From Auanema rhodensis (taxonomy: Eukaryota; Nematoda; Chromadorea; Rhabditida; Rhabditidae), in NCBI GenBank assembly GCA_964057225.1, contig OZ059895.1, forward strand, positions 5,642,001-5,706,000: a stretch of 64,000 nucleotides of DNA, read 5' to 3'. The position numbers were made by a program, and so were the translations under genes. Below the pieces are notes generated by a model. That model was not told the DNA's origin. It ran no database searches and saw nothing but the letters and a program-made list of their open reading frames with translations. Shown one piece after another: positions 22,126-34,381 of the stretch (its first letter is position 1; each line of letters starts with the position of its first letter).

Positions 22126-23880
22126 TCACATGGAATTTAAATAAGTTCCAGATATTACTTCAGATACTGAAGGTATTTTTGTATGTTGAGTTGAAGCGTT
22201 CTGATAGAAAGTAATCGTACGTCTAAAACAATGAGTTATATTTTATTATATTTCAATAGTACGAATACCTGATCACATCTTTTATATGAGGAATGTCTCT
22301 GGCAGTTCTTCCTGGATTGTGTGAGTCTATAGGATCTTCTATTACAACAGAATTTTTAACATTTTTATTTCCTCTAAAGTAGATCCTTTAAAACAAAACA
22401 TGAATCAGGATTAACTAACCTTTTTTTGGCTACTGATTCGCTGAGTGAAATATAAAATTTTTTGAAATCGAAATCTCGATAATATTGTAAAAATCTTATG
22501 AACAGTTCTCCAAGACACATTTCGTTTTTCATTTCCACTGAAAGGAATTATTAATTCATTCATTCAACAAAATCAAACATTTTTTAAAAGTAGGAGGAAG
22601 AGGATTGTTGTAATCGATCTGCTTAGGGAACATATATTCACTTTGAGCATAATGATCTGAATTCATTCATACAAAAAAAATCGAATATTAAAACAAACCT
22701 GGGTAAAGAAGTTTAAGGTTAGGCAAGATGGGAGGATAAACTCCACATTGAAAGAAATGTATAATCAAACAAATAACTGCATAACTATAACATGAAACTT
22801 AATGCGAGACGTATAATTTTAAAAAACCTGTTAAAGCAGGCATTAGGGCCTCGCGGATTTTTTATACCAGTTGAAGTAGCCCATTTTTTAACAAAATGGC
22901 AAAAAGGAGTGAATCGTTCATCTATTCTGAAGGCAAAATATATTCAAAATTCAGACTAGTTGAGTGAAAACAAACTTTCCAAACGCCGCAATTAAAATAG
23001 AATTATGCGCACCTGACAAAAACTCAGTTGTGCATACACTTAGATCAACTTCTAGACCATCCTTTGTATTAATTTTTAAAACTGGAACCTGAGTAAAATA
23101 TTAATAAACCGATAAAAATGTAAAGAATTACCGAAGCAAACACTATATTTAACTTGCTGATGTTAGTATCATAGCCTTGTTCTTCTTTATAAGCAATAAT
23201 GTGCCTAACAATTTGTAAAATGTTTCGAGCAGCTCTAATGAGATTATATATAACAAAATTTGCTTTAAAAAATCTTACAAGGATTCAGTTGGAAAATACG
23301 AACAGAATTCAGGAACATACAAGCATAAATCTAAATCACTTTTTCGAGCAGCTAAACCAGAAACTGTAGAACCGGTAGGTACAAGAAGAAAACGCCAATA
23401 AAAACCTTCCTGTAATAATCAAGAAACTATATATCAAACTCGTTCATGTTTTTTTTACATCTTTTAAGCTATTAAGTATTTCTTCAAGTTTTGACTTGAA
23501 CATCATTTTTCGATGAAACTCTTCGGGCGTCTGAAATAATTCAGTGAATACCAAATACCAAATAACAATTAGCTCAACCTCTTTGTTTTCTTCGTAATTT
23601 TGAATAATGTCTTTATGCATTTTAAGAAAACGAGGTTTAGCATTAAGTTGGCTCATCCATCTAAATAGAGTCTATATATTTTTTCTTTGTTTAGTTCCTC
23701 ACCTCAAATTTTCAAAATTTGAACGAATCAAAGGTATATTAAGTGTTACTTTTAAAGATTCTTGAAATGAATCTCTAACAGATCTTGCTGCTTTCTGTAA
23801 ACATTTGTAACTTACAATTTCTCTTTAAAAGCGATTACCGCTTCATAGAAACTTAAGAATTCGTCCTGATGGTTAGCCAT
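22126..23880 (-). CDS. GLD-2-like non-canonical poly(A)/terminal nucleotidyltransferase
   Basis: Adds nucleotides, A or U, to RNA 3' ends. 425 residues in twelve exons (23880-23839, 23794-23703, 23660-23459, 23409-23279, 23234-23132, 23088-22976, 22926-22828, 22784-22699, 22656-22579, 22537-22420, 22385-22269, 22222-22126). The palm domain has GS at about 125-126 and the metal-binding pair in KSDLDLCL (Asp 137, 139), with the third Asp in DGLEVDLSV (about 205). CLIIHFFQCG and PPILPNL mark the central domain; LGELFIRFLQYYRDFDF and VIEDPIDSHNPGRTAR mark the PAP-associated domain. No RNA-binding domain is seen, as usual for GLD-2 relatives. The catalytic set is complete. Which of the several nematode family members it matches cannot be told, nor its base preference. 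Confidence 0.88.
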
Positions 23881-24171
23881 ATTTAAATATAATATTAGTT
23901 TTCCTCACATGCTCCTCATGCTCCGCCCATAATACTGTGAGCCCTTTGCAACAGTTTGGTTTCAAATGAAAAGTACTCGTATGTTTTTTTTAATTCATGA
24001 AGTTTAATATTTATTAAATCTCTTTGGTTAATCTCTACTAGACTTAAGAAAGTAAATTAATATAATGTGAGCCACTAATCTCATATACAATTCACATCCA
24101 TATCATATAAGGATATGCCAAAAATGAATAAACTGTTATGTTCCAAGAGAAGAAAATATTAAGCTTATGAT

Positions 24172-27100
24172 TTAATGATGAAAGATATGTTTGCGGAATC
24201 TGTACAATGTTCGTCGCTTATCATCCCATTTTTCCAACCATTTATTCAAAGCTTCTTCGTTAAGATGTCGCCATTGAATGTTGAGTTCAATCTGTTCGTA
24301 AACTTGATTCAATTTGGCTTGTGAAGTATGAATCTGAATATTATTATAATATTATGATAGATAGAATGTTTCTAACTTTTTTATCTTTTAAGAATGCTCT
24401 TAGTTCTTCTAAATCGTGCTCTGTGCTCAATCTCTCCACAATAGAACGTAATGCCATAAGCATGAGTGAAGAGCCATCACCGAATCTGTAATATAATTTT
24501 AATGAGATTTTAATGAATATTGCATATTTATGATTATTTCAATTGATAACGTTGCTAATTTTAATTTGATTCTTATTATATAACATTTTGTTTTTGAGTT
24601 GTAACGCTGAGAAAGCAGTTACTTGCACTTGAAAATTCCGAATTTTATATTCAGAAACTTACACTCTACTGAATTCATCAAAGTTGACTCGGAAGAATCT
24701 CCAAGTGGCTGATCTTGCAGCATCGTTTTGAGATAACGCAGCTAATATCCTAGGTACCAAATTAGATCTGAATGGACCTTTCTTTTCTATGCACAAACGT
24801 AATAATCTGTAAAAATAAATAATTTATGTTATATCTCGCTCGTGAGAATATTAACCTGTTGATTAGACCACTATCTTGTGTAGCTGCCAAGGCAGAAATA
24901 AGGTATTGACGCTCCATCGGTGTATTAGCTTCCTTGAAACTAGTTAGGGTACGCTCCCATGCTGGAACACCACCTTGACGAATACCTTCTTCAAGAATTA
25001 TTCCTTGGAGTTCAGGACGTGGCCTATATTTCAGAATATTTTTAAAAAAAATTAAAAAACGCTACTTTGTTCCAGTCTGCATCCAGTCAGTGTACATCTT
25101 GTTAGCCCGTTTGATACAATCACGGTTTCGCAATCGACAAGCGATTTGAATCAGCTCAATCTAAACATAAACCTTAAACAATATCACCAAGAAACTGAAA
25201 GAACCTCTAGGCCTGGATTGGTTTTGGGATCCCAAGCATGTTTTTCATAAGCTTTCAGCATTAATGTTCTTTCAAAATCCTTAAACATACCGCTTGGTTT
25301 TAGATTTTTAAAGAAATCAAAGACCTGGAATGTATTCTGAAAACTTGTTTCACCTATAAGAGCATCAATTGTCTTAAGTTGTTTTCCGATTAAAGACCAT
25401 GCCATACGATCATCTTCATCTATTTCGAGAGTAAAGTATTCTAGTAATCTGAAGTCTAAATTACCTTCAGCATATTCTAACAAGTTCATATATATATCAA
25501 TTTCCATATCTGAAGTCTTTGAAAAATCAAAAGCATCCACAAGTAACATTACACGATCAACAGCAGAAATGGTCTAAAAATAAAATTTGAAATATTATAC
25601 ATATTCGATTAAAGCATACTGTATAATTATGTTTTAACATTTTGGTAAGTTCCGCATAAATCTTTGAATCATATTGAACTTTTAAATATGCTACACCACC
25701 CGAGTTGGCAATTACCCATGAGGTAGATGACGGTTCACTCCAACCAACTAAAAATAAATAGTTATTATGCATAATATAAATTTTTTTAACCTTGATTTTG
25801 TCCAGGTTTTAACCATTGTAACATGATATCTTCTTTTCTATCTGTACGATAATATATTGGTATTGGCCACTCAGTTTCATTATCTTCCTCATTTTCTTTG
25901 AACAAAAATCTGGTCTGACAATTTATTTTAAATAAGTTTGTTTTTAATATTATCTTATTATACCTGATTCGATATTGTCATTTTGTCTTCGTTAAAACTA
26001 ACTTGAACAACTGGATAACCAACTTGAGATGTATAAGCACTGGCAAGAGATTGCATAGAAATTCCATCAGGTAAATGAGCATGCTATATAAGAATATATA
26101 TTTCAATTTTTCAATAACCTTAATAAAGAAAAACCTTTTCCATAATAGCCCATAGTTGAGATCCTTTAGCATTTTCATAAGCATACTTATTCAAATATTC
26201 AATTAAAGCTCGTTGGAAATTAGCTTCTCCTGCTAATGATTGAATCATATGAATCACAGCAGCAGGCTATATAATTAGAATCCTTATTATTTAGAAATTA
26301 TATCAAAAATGAGAACCTTGTGATAGCTAATAGCATCAAAGAGTGACATGATGTTTTTACTATTTTTACCCAATGGAGCCGCAATTGCTCTAGATGATGT
26401 TAAACCATCTGGCTCATGTGAAAAAGCAACATTATCCACATAGAATCGAGTCATCTAAAACATTGATCTGAAGATTTTTTTAAAAAATACTTTTTAGTAT
26501 ATGCACATGTACCAAAGTAGTTCAACAATTTTTTTAACCCAGTAAGAGGAAAAAAAATTTTTTTCTATTTTTTCAAACTTTTTTTCGCAACATTCTTTTG
26601 TTTAATTAGCTGATTAGTGCATTCAGTTCTTGGCCATTACGATCTTTACGGCCAGAGAGCATACGGTGATTTATAAACGTTTAAAGAAAAAAAAAACATT
26701 TTTTTCTCTTTGCATCTAAAAAACTTTTAAAATAAAAAAAACATACGATATTCCATTCAGGGAAAATATGATTAACACATCTATATTCCATATAATTTGC
26801 AAATCCCTCATTAAGCCATAGATCGTTCCACCAATCCATTGTTACTAAATTTCCAAACCACTAGAAAATATATGTTTTTTTTTGAAAGTTATTTTAAAAA
26901 AGTATAAGTTAAGTTAATTATGTCAATATTATACCTGATGAGCAATTTCATGACAAATTACGAGAGCTATTTGTTCTTTAGACATAGCACTAGTAGATCC
27001 TTCGGAATAGAGAAGCACAGAATCACGAAAGATGACGAGTCCCCAATTTTCCATTGCACCTTCTCCAAAATCATCTACAGCTAATAAATCTATAACAAAA

Positions 27101-29707
27101 AATTTTTATAACCAACACCATATCATATTTAATTTAAAAAAAACCTTACCCATTTTTTCCAGTGGATAGGAAATATTAAAATAATCTTCAAAATATTCCA
27201 AAGCTCGAATAGCTGTATCCAAACCAAATTCAGATTGACCTTTCAAAGCTGGTTTTGGAGCATATAATCGCACCTATTTGGAATATATACTAAGTATAAT
27301 AAAATTTTCAAGAGACTAACTTCAATAGGATCTTTAGTGTTTTTAGTTGTTCTCTTAACATAATCGTAATTATCCAAAATAGCTACAGCTAATAGGTATG
27401 TACTCATTTTCACTGATTTGTCAAATATATCCATAATTAGACTATAATTATATACTGTTTCTATACAAAAATTTAAAATAAAAATCATACTTATCATGAT
27501 GTTCGTGTGATTTATAAATCTGCATATTAGATCGGACTACATGATGTGAATCACGAATAACTGATAGTTGGAACTGAGCCTTATATGCAGGCTCATCAAA
27601 GCATGGAAACATCCGACGTGCATATGACGGTTCAAACTGTGTGACAGCTGACCGTCTGAATAAAACAGATTAAACAAATCTGTTCGAGACATACTTATAT
27701 AAAAAATTATTTGAAATATTGATTAACTAGTATTAAATATATACATATAAACGTTTTTTATTATTTTTGCTATATATTAAAATATAATTACTATGTACTT
27801 AAGCTTTGCTGGCAATTAAAACAATTAGATTGTATAATTGAAAAGATTAAGATTTTTTTCGATCTATTAAACAAAGTGAATATTCTTTCTTAGTTATATT
27901 TGAATTTTTTTTTGTGTAACAAGCTTACGTTTTACGTCCGTCAGCATGAGTGTGAGTTGTAATGTACAGACCAACTAAATCATTTGCAACTTCACCTTCA
28001 TATTCAATGTAAAGAGAAACCTAATAAGCTTCAGGTGAGTCAAAAAACAAAATTAGTGTGTTGTGCACTGTTCTCACCTCAGTTCCTGCTTCTAACTTGT
28101 CTTTCACTTCAAACGACCATTGAGCTAACTCTTCGCATTGACTCTGAATGACAGAGCTCGTGAAAGAAATAAGAACAAAAAGAAGAAAAATTTGTTTTTC
28201 ACCAAACAAACTTACAAATTCACTATCTACTTTCTCATGATCTACGGTAAGCTTATGAGACAGCATGTCTAGATCATCAGCATGAAGAATAATATGATTT
28301 GTTGGTTCAACAATCTAAAGAAAAAAATTATTTTTTGTTTTCTCAAAAATACAAAAAAAAAGAAATGTTTACCTTCAAATTAATAGTCACGTAACCAATT
28401 AAATTATTATCTGTTATATTTGGATGAATCGTTAAATTGTACAAAAAAGGCTGCGCTGAATCCGGCAAACGTCGACTGTTCCACGGGAATTTCGAACAAA
28501 ATTTCTTTTCTTCCTCAGTTTCAATTGAAGCTGTTGTTGCCATTTTATCATCTTCTTTGTCATCATCTTCATCAGCTTCATTTGATTTCGAAGTTGTGTT
28601 CTTTTCATCTTCAGCAGTTTCATGCGCATTATCGTCGTCATCTACAGTAGAACTATCCTCATTCACTTTTTTGACGATTGCCTTCTCTTCTTCATTAGAT
28701 TCATCCTCATCTTTTACCGTTGTCTTTTTACTTCCATCATCTTCATCATCTTCTTCGTCATTTTCATTTTCAACGTCTTTGCTGTCATCGGGGGGATCGG
28801 TGGCATGCTCATTCGCATCGTCATCGATATCATCATCCTGTGGGCTGCTGATATGCTCATCTTCTTCGGAACTGTCTATTTCGCCTGATGAATTAGTATT
28901 ATTGTTATAATCTAAGGCTTCATGATGTATGTCTGCCCAGCTAGCAATTAAACCCTAAAATGAGCATACCACCATAAGCTCTACCTTTGCGCAAAAACAT
29001 ACCAATGGTGAATCACCATCTGGATAAAAAACAGCGTGAAGTGTGGCCCCAACACCACATCCAATTAAGAACAGAAAAAAAGCAATTAAAATAGTTGGCA
29101 ATATACTTCGCCGTTTCCGTGAACGATTATCGGCATCTCTAGCGTTAGCTACGGACCATGTTCCTTGAAATAATACAAATAAGTAGTACAAAATCAAAGA
29201 TTATACTTCACTACTTCAATGAATCAACTATGTTTTTTTTTAATTCGGAAGTAATTTGAAACTTTCATCGTCAAAAATATTTCTAGGCACAAATTGAATA
29301 GTATTTTTTTTGGTGGAAATCTCGTTCATAATAATGTTTTAAATATCTCTTTCAAATAAGATAAATAAACTAATAGTATAGGATTTTTGAATTATGTTGA
29401 ATTCTCAAAATGCTTTTTCAAGTACAAAATAAGTTTATATTCATAGCTTTTCTCAGGAAAATTGAATAATATTGGGTTCATCAATATGAGCAAAAATTAT
29501 ACATGATAAATACGATTTTTTTTCTGTCAACTATCGTCATAAGCATAAAACAAGTATTCATCTGGGTTTCGCATGAATATATAAAGCCAAGGTTTTATGT
29601 ATAAAATAAGAATATGAAGCTAAACTAATTAAAAACTGTCTGAATTACTCACCGATAGGTTCGTTTTGAGATTCGTCGTATAGAAGCTTCTGTGAAGCTG
29701 GTTGCAT
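24172..29707 (-). CDS. M1 zinc aminopeptidase, type II membrane protein
   Basis: Removes N-terminal residues from peptides at the cell surface. 22 exons give 1137 residues; the main ones are 29707-29653, 29163-29003, 28954-28373, 28314-28216, 28143-28078, 28020-27929, 27655-27491, 27441-27321, 27273-27150, 27080-26935, 26860-26747, and on to 24333-24172. A short cytoplasmic tail with RKRR precedes one TM helix (about 39-63). A very acidic Asp/Glu/Ser stalk follows (about 87-215). The catalytic part has GAMEN (496-500), HEIAH (His 532, 536) and, 18 residues on, NEGFA with Glu 555, so the zinc site is complete. The C-terminal helical (ERAP1-C-like) domain runs to the end. The length is above the usual 900-1000 because of the stalk. 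Many nematodes have several such genes; the orthologue is not assigned. Confidence 0.93.
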
Positions 29708-30704
29708 GCTTCGATTTATTTCTTTGTCAAGTATTTGATTATAAACGTCTACGAGCTCGATCGTTGTGTTTCAACTATTTTATTATATTTTGAACCTAAA
29801 CATTGGATTGATGAATAATAATTTGATCACGATCGTCGAGTATATACGCCATGGTTACGGTGTCATAAGTCGAATAAAAACGCGCTCCATTGTGAAATTG
29901 CACCCCGATACCAATGTCAAAAATATTTTATAAATTAAGATATTGATGAGCGGTTGTGCATTTTTATTTCTATTTTCTAAACGTTTCGTTTAATTTCAAT
30001 TTTTGTATACATCCTAAATATTAAGTTAGTTTGAATAACGTTAATTTATGAAGAATACGAAACTCAATAACATGTCTGTAGCGTGTTTCTAGACGATGAT
30101 ACAAAAACTTTAACGAAGTGAGCTAATTCATAAGGTTGACAAAATGTATGATGGGAGAATGATGGCTCTGGGTGAGAAGCAGGATTGAAATAGCGACATA
30201 TGAGTTAAAATGAACAAATTCGTGTTTGCCGTTGACGTTGTGTCTTCGGCTCACCTAATCCGTTCGGAATTAAGAGAAACTTCACTAAGAGACTGTAAAC
30301 TTTCGATTTTGTAAGCTGTCAGGCAAATACCATTGTTGCACTACTGTTATTAAAAAGGTTTATTGCCATTCAAGTGTTTTTGGTTCGATTGAGAAAGACT
30401 ATTTTTTTTACGTCAACTGTTGATTTGAAGAAGACATGAGTTCTTAAGGCTTTCTCATTAGTACTATAGTATTTTAGCGGAATACTCAGAAATATGACAA
30501 AAAAAAAGAGAAAATATGACTAAAAGATGCTTATTTAAAAAAATTATATTTTGTTTATAACTGAAGTTCTTTGTCTGTTATTGCTCATTTATGTGTTTAT
30601 AGGAAGTCGAAATAAGACATTTTAAGCTTTTTATACATTCAAAAAATTTTTTACAGATTACATAAAACGTACATATGTTTTTGAAGGGAAACTCGTGAAG
30701 CATC
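29708..30704. other. Divergent intergenic region
   Basis: About 1 kb between the aminopeptidase (-) and the PNISR-like gene (+), probably a two-way promoter region. No recognisable motif or gene. Confidence 0.4.
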
Positions 30705-33668
30705 ATGGATAACTGGAGCCAATATCAAAATGCTCCTCACGAACAAGGTCAGTGAATTTATGAGGATGTTTTGTTTATTATTATAAAGTCATGAAAAATA
30801 TGGGGTAGACAATCAAAAAAACATGATTCATGAAGAAGTCACGTTGACTTCTCTGTTGGCATTTAAAAATTTTGACAGCGAAGCTGCTTCTGTTTGTTAC
30901 AGGATATCGGGATTTACGTCTTGGCCCGGAGGGTTATATTGTTCACTGTAGACATGCTTGAAGCTCTATTGTTCGAAGACAGTGAGAGAGAAAGTTCTAA
31001 AATTTTCTGGTTGTAAATATTTGCAAGTAGTTGATCAGCTTGACATTTGCCATTTAGTATTGATCTAGAAGAGACGGATATTCCGAATAGAACATATTAA
31101 TGATCCTATTTTGAATACTTAGAACAGTTTTTTTCCAGTAAACTGGGCTGCTTTGGCTCAGCAATGGATGGCAATGAAGAATGCGGAAGAAGCATGGAAT
31201 CAGCCACCGCCACCGCCGCCGCCGTCTCATAGGCTGAGTGATATGGGTAAAGCGGATGATATAGTAAATAATATACAATTGATAATTGAAGCTGATGTTA
31301 ATTGGACTCAACCTGATCCTCCACCTCCTCCAGCACCCCCAGCTCCGCCTCCACCTCTATTCAAAGCAGCAAGTAAAGTTGAAAGAGATGTTGACACTCG
31401 AGTAAGTTTTCTGTTGAAAACAAGCTTTATGTCTAAAACTTCTTTTTTAAAATCTTTTTAGAACAACTTCCAGCAACAGCAACCTCTTCCACCATTGCTT
31501 CATCCTGGACACCCCAAACCATCATTTCCACCGCCACCACCAGATGGACGACATCATCCATCTCAGTCTTTACATGGGGTACTTGATTTTTGTGACTTGT
31601 ATCTGACTTGAAATATCACTTTCTTCCAGAATTTAGATCCTTATGCTCGTGGACATCACGATGAAAATTGGAGAGGAGCGCCTTCTCGTTATTCCCATAA
31701 TGGACCTTCAAATATGCCTCCCTTTACGAGTATAGGAACACCATATCGACCACCTGTTCCTATGAAATCATCGTATCCAGATTACCCAGACTATCCAGAC
31801 TTTCCTCCTGGTCGATTTATGAAGTGTCATAGTTCAACAAATCCAATGCAAGTGCCTATTCCTATGCCCTTGCCTTTACATCTTCCACCATTCATGCCTG
31901 GCAGTGCACCTCCTAAAGCTCCACCACCTGGTTTTATTAATGGCCCCCCACCAAGACATATGCTTCCCCAATCGGAAAAGCCTGTTTATGTATCACATCA
32001 AAGTTCAAAGTCTAGAAATGGCTCTACGGGTTCTGCACAGTCAGATTATGGACCGTCTTCAGGCTCATTTTTCAAAAGCAACTATAGAGATTCACGAAGA
32101 AAATATGAGAGTGATCGGTCCCCTTCTCCTCCTTCCTCTTCAATTACTTTAGGTGAATGATTCATCCGACTACATTTAATTTAAATTAAATTTCAGATGC
32201 AAATGCACGTAAAAAATTACCTGCATGGTTATTAGAAGGTTTAGAAAAAAGTGAACGAGAAAAACAAAAGCAACTAGAAAAGGAGGAAAGGGAGAAAAAA
32301 ATGGAGGAAGAAAAGGCAAAAAGAAAAGCTTCAGAGGGGAAGAGTAAATTTGTGAGTAGATATCAAAATATATTTTAATAATAATAAAAATAGGAAAGTA
32401 GTAGTGAGGATGAAGATGGGAACGATTCTTCTGATGGCAGAGAAGTTCCTCGTAAAAGATCATGGGAGGATGATGATGATGAGGAGAATGGTTACAAGGT
32501 ATGAAGACAATATATTCAATTGAATTGAACATGTTTTAGAATCAGTCTGTATTGGATACACGGAGTGCAGAAGAGAAAAGAGAAGATGCGGTATATCCAA
32601 ATAATAATACCAATTTAGTTTTAATTAATTAGATAATAACTGTAAAACATATCATGACTTCGCTTTTAATGGATGCTACTGACGGATTGCTAATGAAGAC
32701 TATTGAACAGTGCTTAGCAGATGCATCTCGAAAGGAAGGTTAGGACACAAAATTTATTTTATTTTGTCACTGATTTTGAATTCATTATAAGTGGAAAATT
32801 TGCAATATATTATTTATAGCAAAAGCTGAACCAAAGTTACTAGCTAACAGTTCCGCATTGGCAGCATTATCAAATCTTGGTAAGTTTTATAATCAAGTTT
32901 TCTTGTTATTGTATTGTTTTTTTTCAAATTGTATTGATTGTTTACATTTTTGTTTCATCCCATAGTCAATTTGCTTGTTCAGGATACGATGATGACGACG
33001 ACGATAGCTCTGATGCAGAATCAAAGGAAGGTAATTCGCGATCCTCCAGTGATCATAAGGAACTGTTTAAAGTCCCTATGGGTATACCTCGAAATTTTAG
33101 TAAGACAGAATCGTCATACAGTAAAGGTAAGACTAATCTATTATTTATTTACGTGCGTGCATGCGTGCGTTCGCCCGTTCGTTTATAAAGTTGCTGAATT
33201 ATGATGTGTTATTCCATTTATCGTGTTTTTTTTCATTTGTTACTTTTTCCCACTTCCTTTCTCTGTATACGATCTAATATTGTTTTTTCCAGAGGGTAGT
33301 CCTTCAAGCACACGCAACCGCGAGGAATATCCTCGTTCTGACTCTAGATCTCCAAAAGGTAAGTTATTTGTTGCATTTTTTAAAATTTTGTTCTTTTCTT
33401 CAGGAGGTGGTAAGTATAAACATGATAAATTAAGCGATGACGAAAAGTCTCGCAAGCGTAGGAAAAGCCGTTCTAGGAGCAGGTGGGTAAATTGAAAATA
33501 CTACATATTTCAACAAACAATTTCAGAGACCGTAAGCGAAGCCGATCGCCTCGAGAACATAAAAAATCTCGAGACCGTAAACGTAGCCGAAGTCGTGAAC
33601 GTCGTAAGCGGTCTCGCTCTTCAGAACGAAGTTATCGTAAACGTAGTAGAAGTCGTGATAAAAGGTAG
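30705..33668 (+). CDS. PNISR-like arginine/serine-rich nuclear protein
   Basis: 617 residues in 13 exons (30705-30747, 31139-31401, 31462-31578, 31630-32152, 32197-32351, 32394-32498, 32540-32590, 32633-32738, 32820-32879, 32983-33126, 33293-33358, 33404-33482, 33527-33668). PNISR (SFRS18) is a splicing-speckle RS protein that binds pinin. Diagnostic blocks: NWAALAQQWMAMKNAEE near the N terminus (human has IDWAALAQAWIAQREA) and KKLPAWLLEGLEKSEREKQK, nearly the human sequence, followed by a charged helix. Between them are polyproline runs and tyrosine-rich PDYPDYPDF. The C terminus is an RS domain (RKRSRSRDKR). The last exon reads AGG TAG, where the same bases could also form a donor; I stopped at the TAG. 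Confidence 0.88.
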
Positions 33669-34381
33669 GTAATGATGATCTCATATCCTCTAAGTCTTGA
33701 TTCCCAAATTCAAATGTTTAAAAAAGTTGAAAAAATATATTTATTTGTTTATGGCAATTTTGCTTAATAGTTGCTGCCTGAGATATATCAATACCTTACA
33801 TAATCTGAGAATTAAGGATATATTTCCTCTGCTATTCACTTTTTGTTTTCTTTGTCAAGTTCGTTGTTCGAGTATTTCTTATTTTATTTCCATTTTGGCC
33901 AATTTTGTGCGGGGCATTGTTTGATAGCTTCAATATTTTTCTATTACGCTATTCCTAAGCATAATGTTCTGGAAACAGTTAATATATGCCTTGTAGAAGC
34001 TGCTGTTTATTATATCCATTCAATAATTCTTTGAATATTTGTATTTTATTCGAGTTAATAAAGAGAAAAGTCTATTAAGACTCTTATGCTTTCAATGTAG
34101 GACATATTCATGTCAACAAATCTGACGTTTTCATCCTTTTCTTGATTTGATTCGAGAGTACGAACAGAGAAGAAGAGCAGACAGAAACAGTTGAGGTGTG
34201 GCTGTGCCAAAGATATCTTCGAAATACAACTAGTATTGAAGAGATTTAAAGCCTGGTGAGTGTGTAATGCGTGTGCTGATGGTGAGTCGTCTATCTCTCC
34301 TCCTAGTTCGAGATCTGCTCGAAGTCATCGATTCACTTGCCACACGAATTTCTCTCGTATCGGTCAATCAGTCGCCGAATC
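33669..34381. other. 3' region of PNISR-like gene and promoter of next gene
   Basis: AT-rich first half, less so after 34130. No coding potential with splice support. An upstream in-frame Met at 34337 precedes the chosen start of the next gene. Confidence 0.4.

Noticed and set aside
28420-28910. Ser/Phe/Val-rich plus-strand frames
   Set aside because: Antisense of the acidic stalk of the aminopeptidase (GAT/GAA codons read in reverse).
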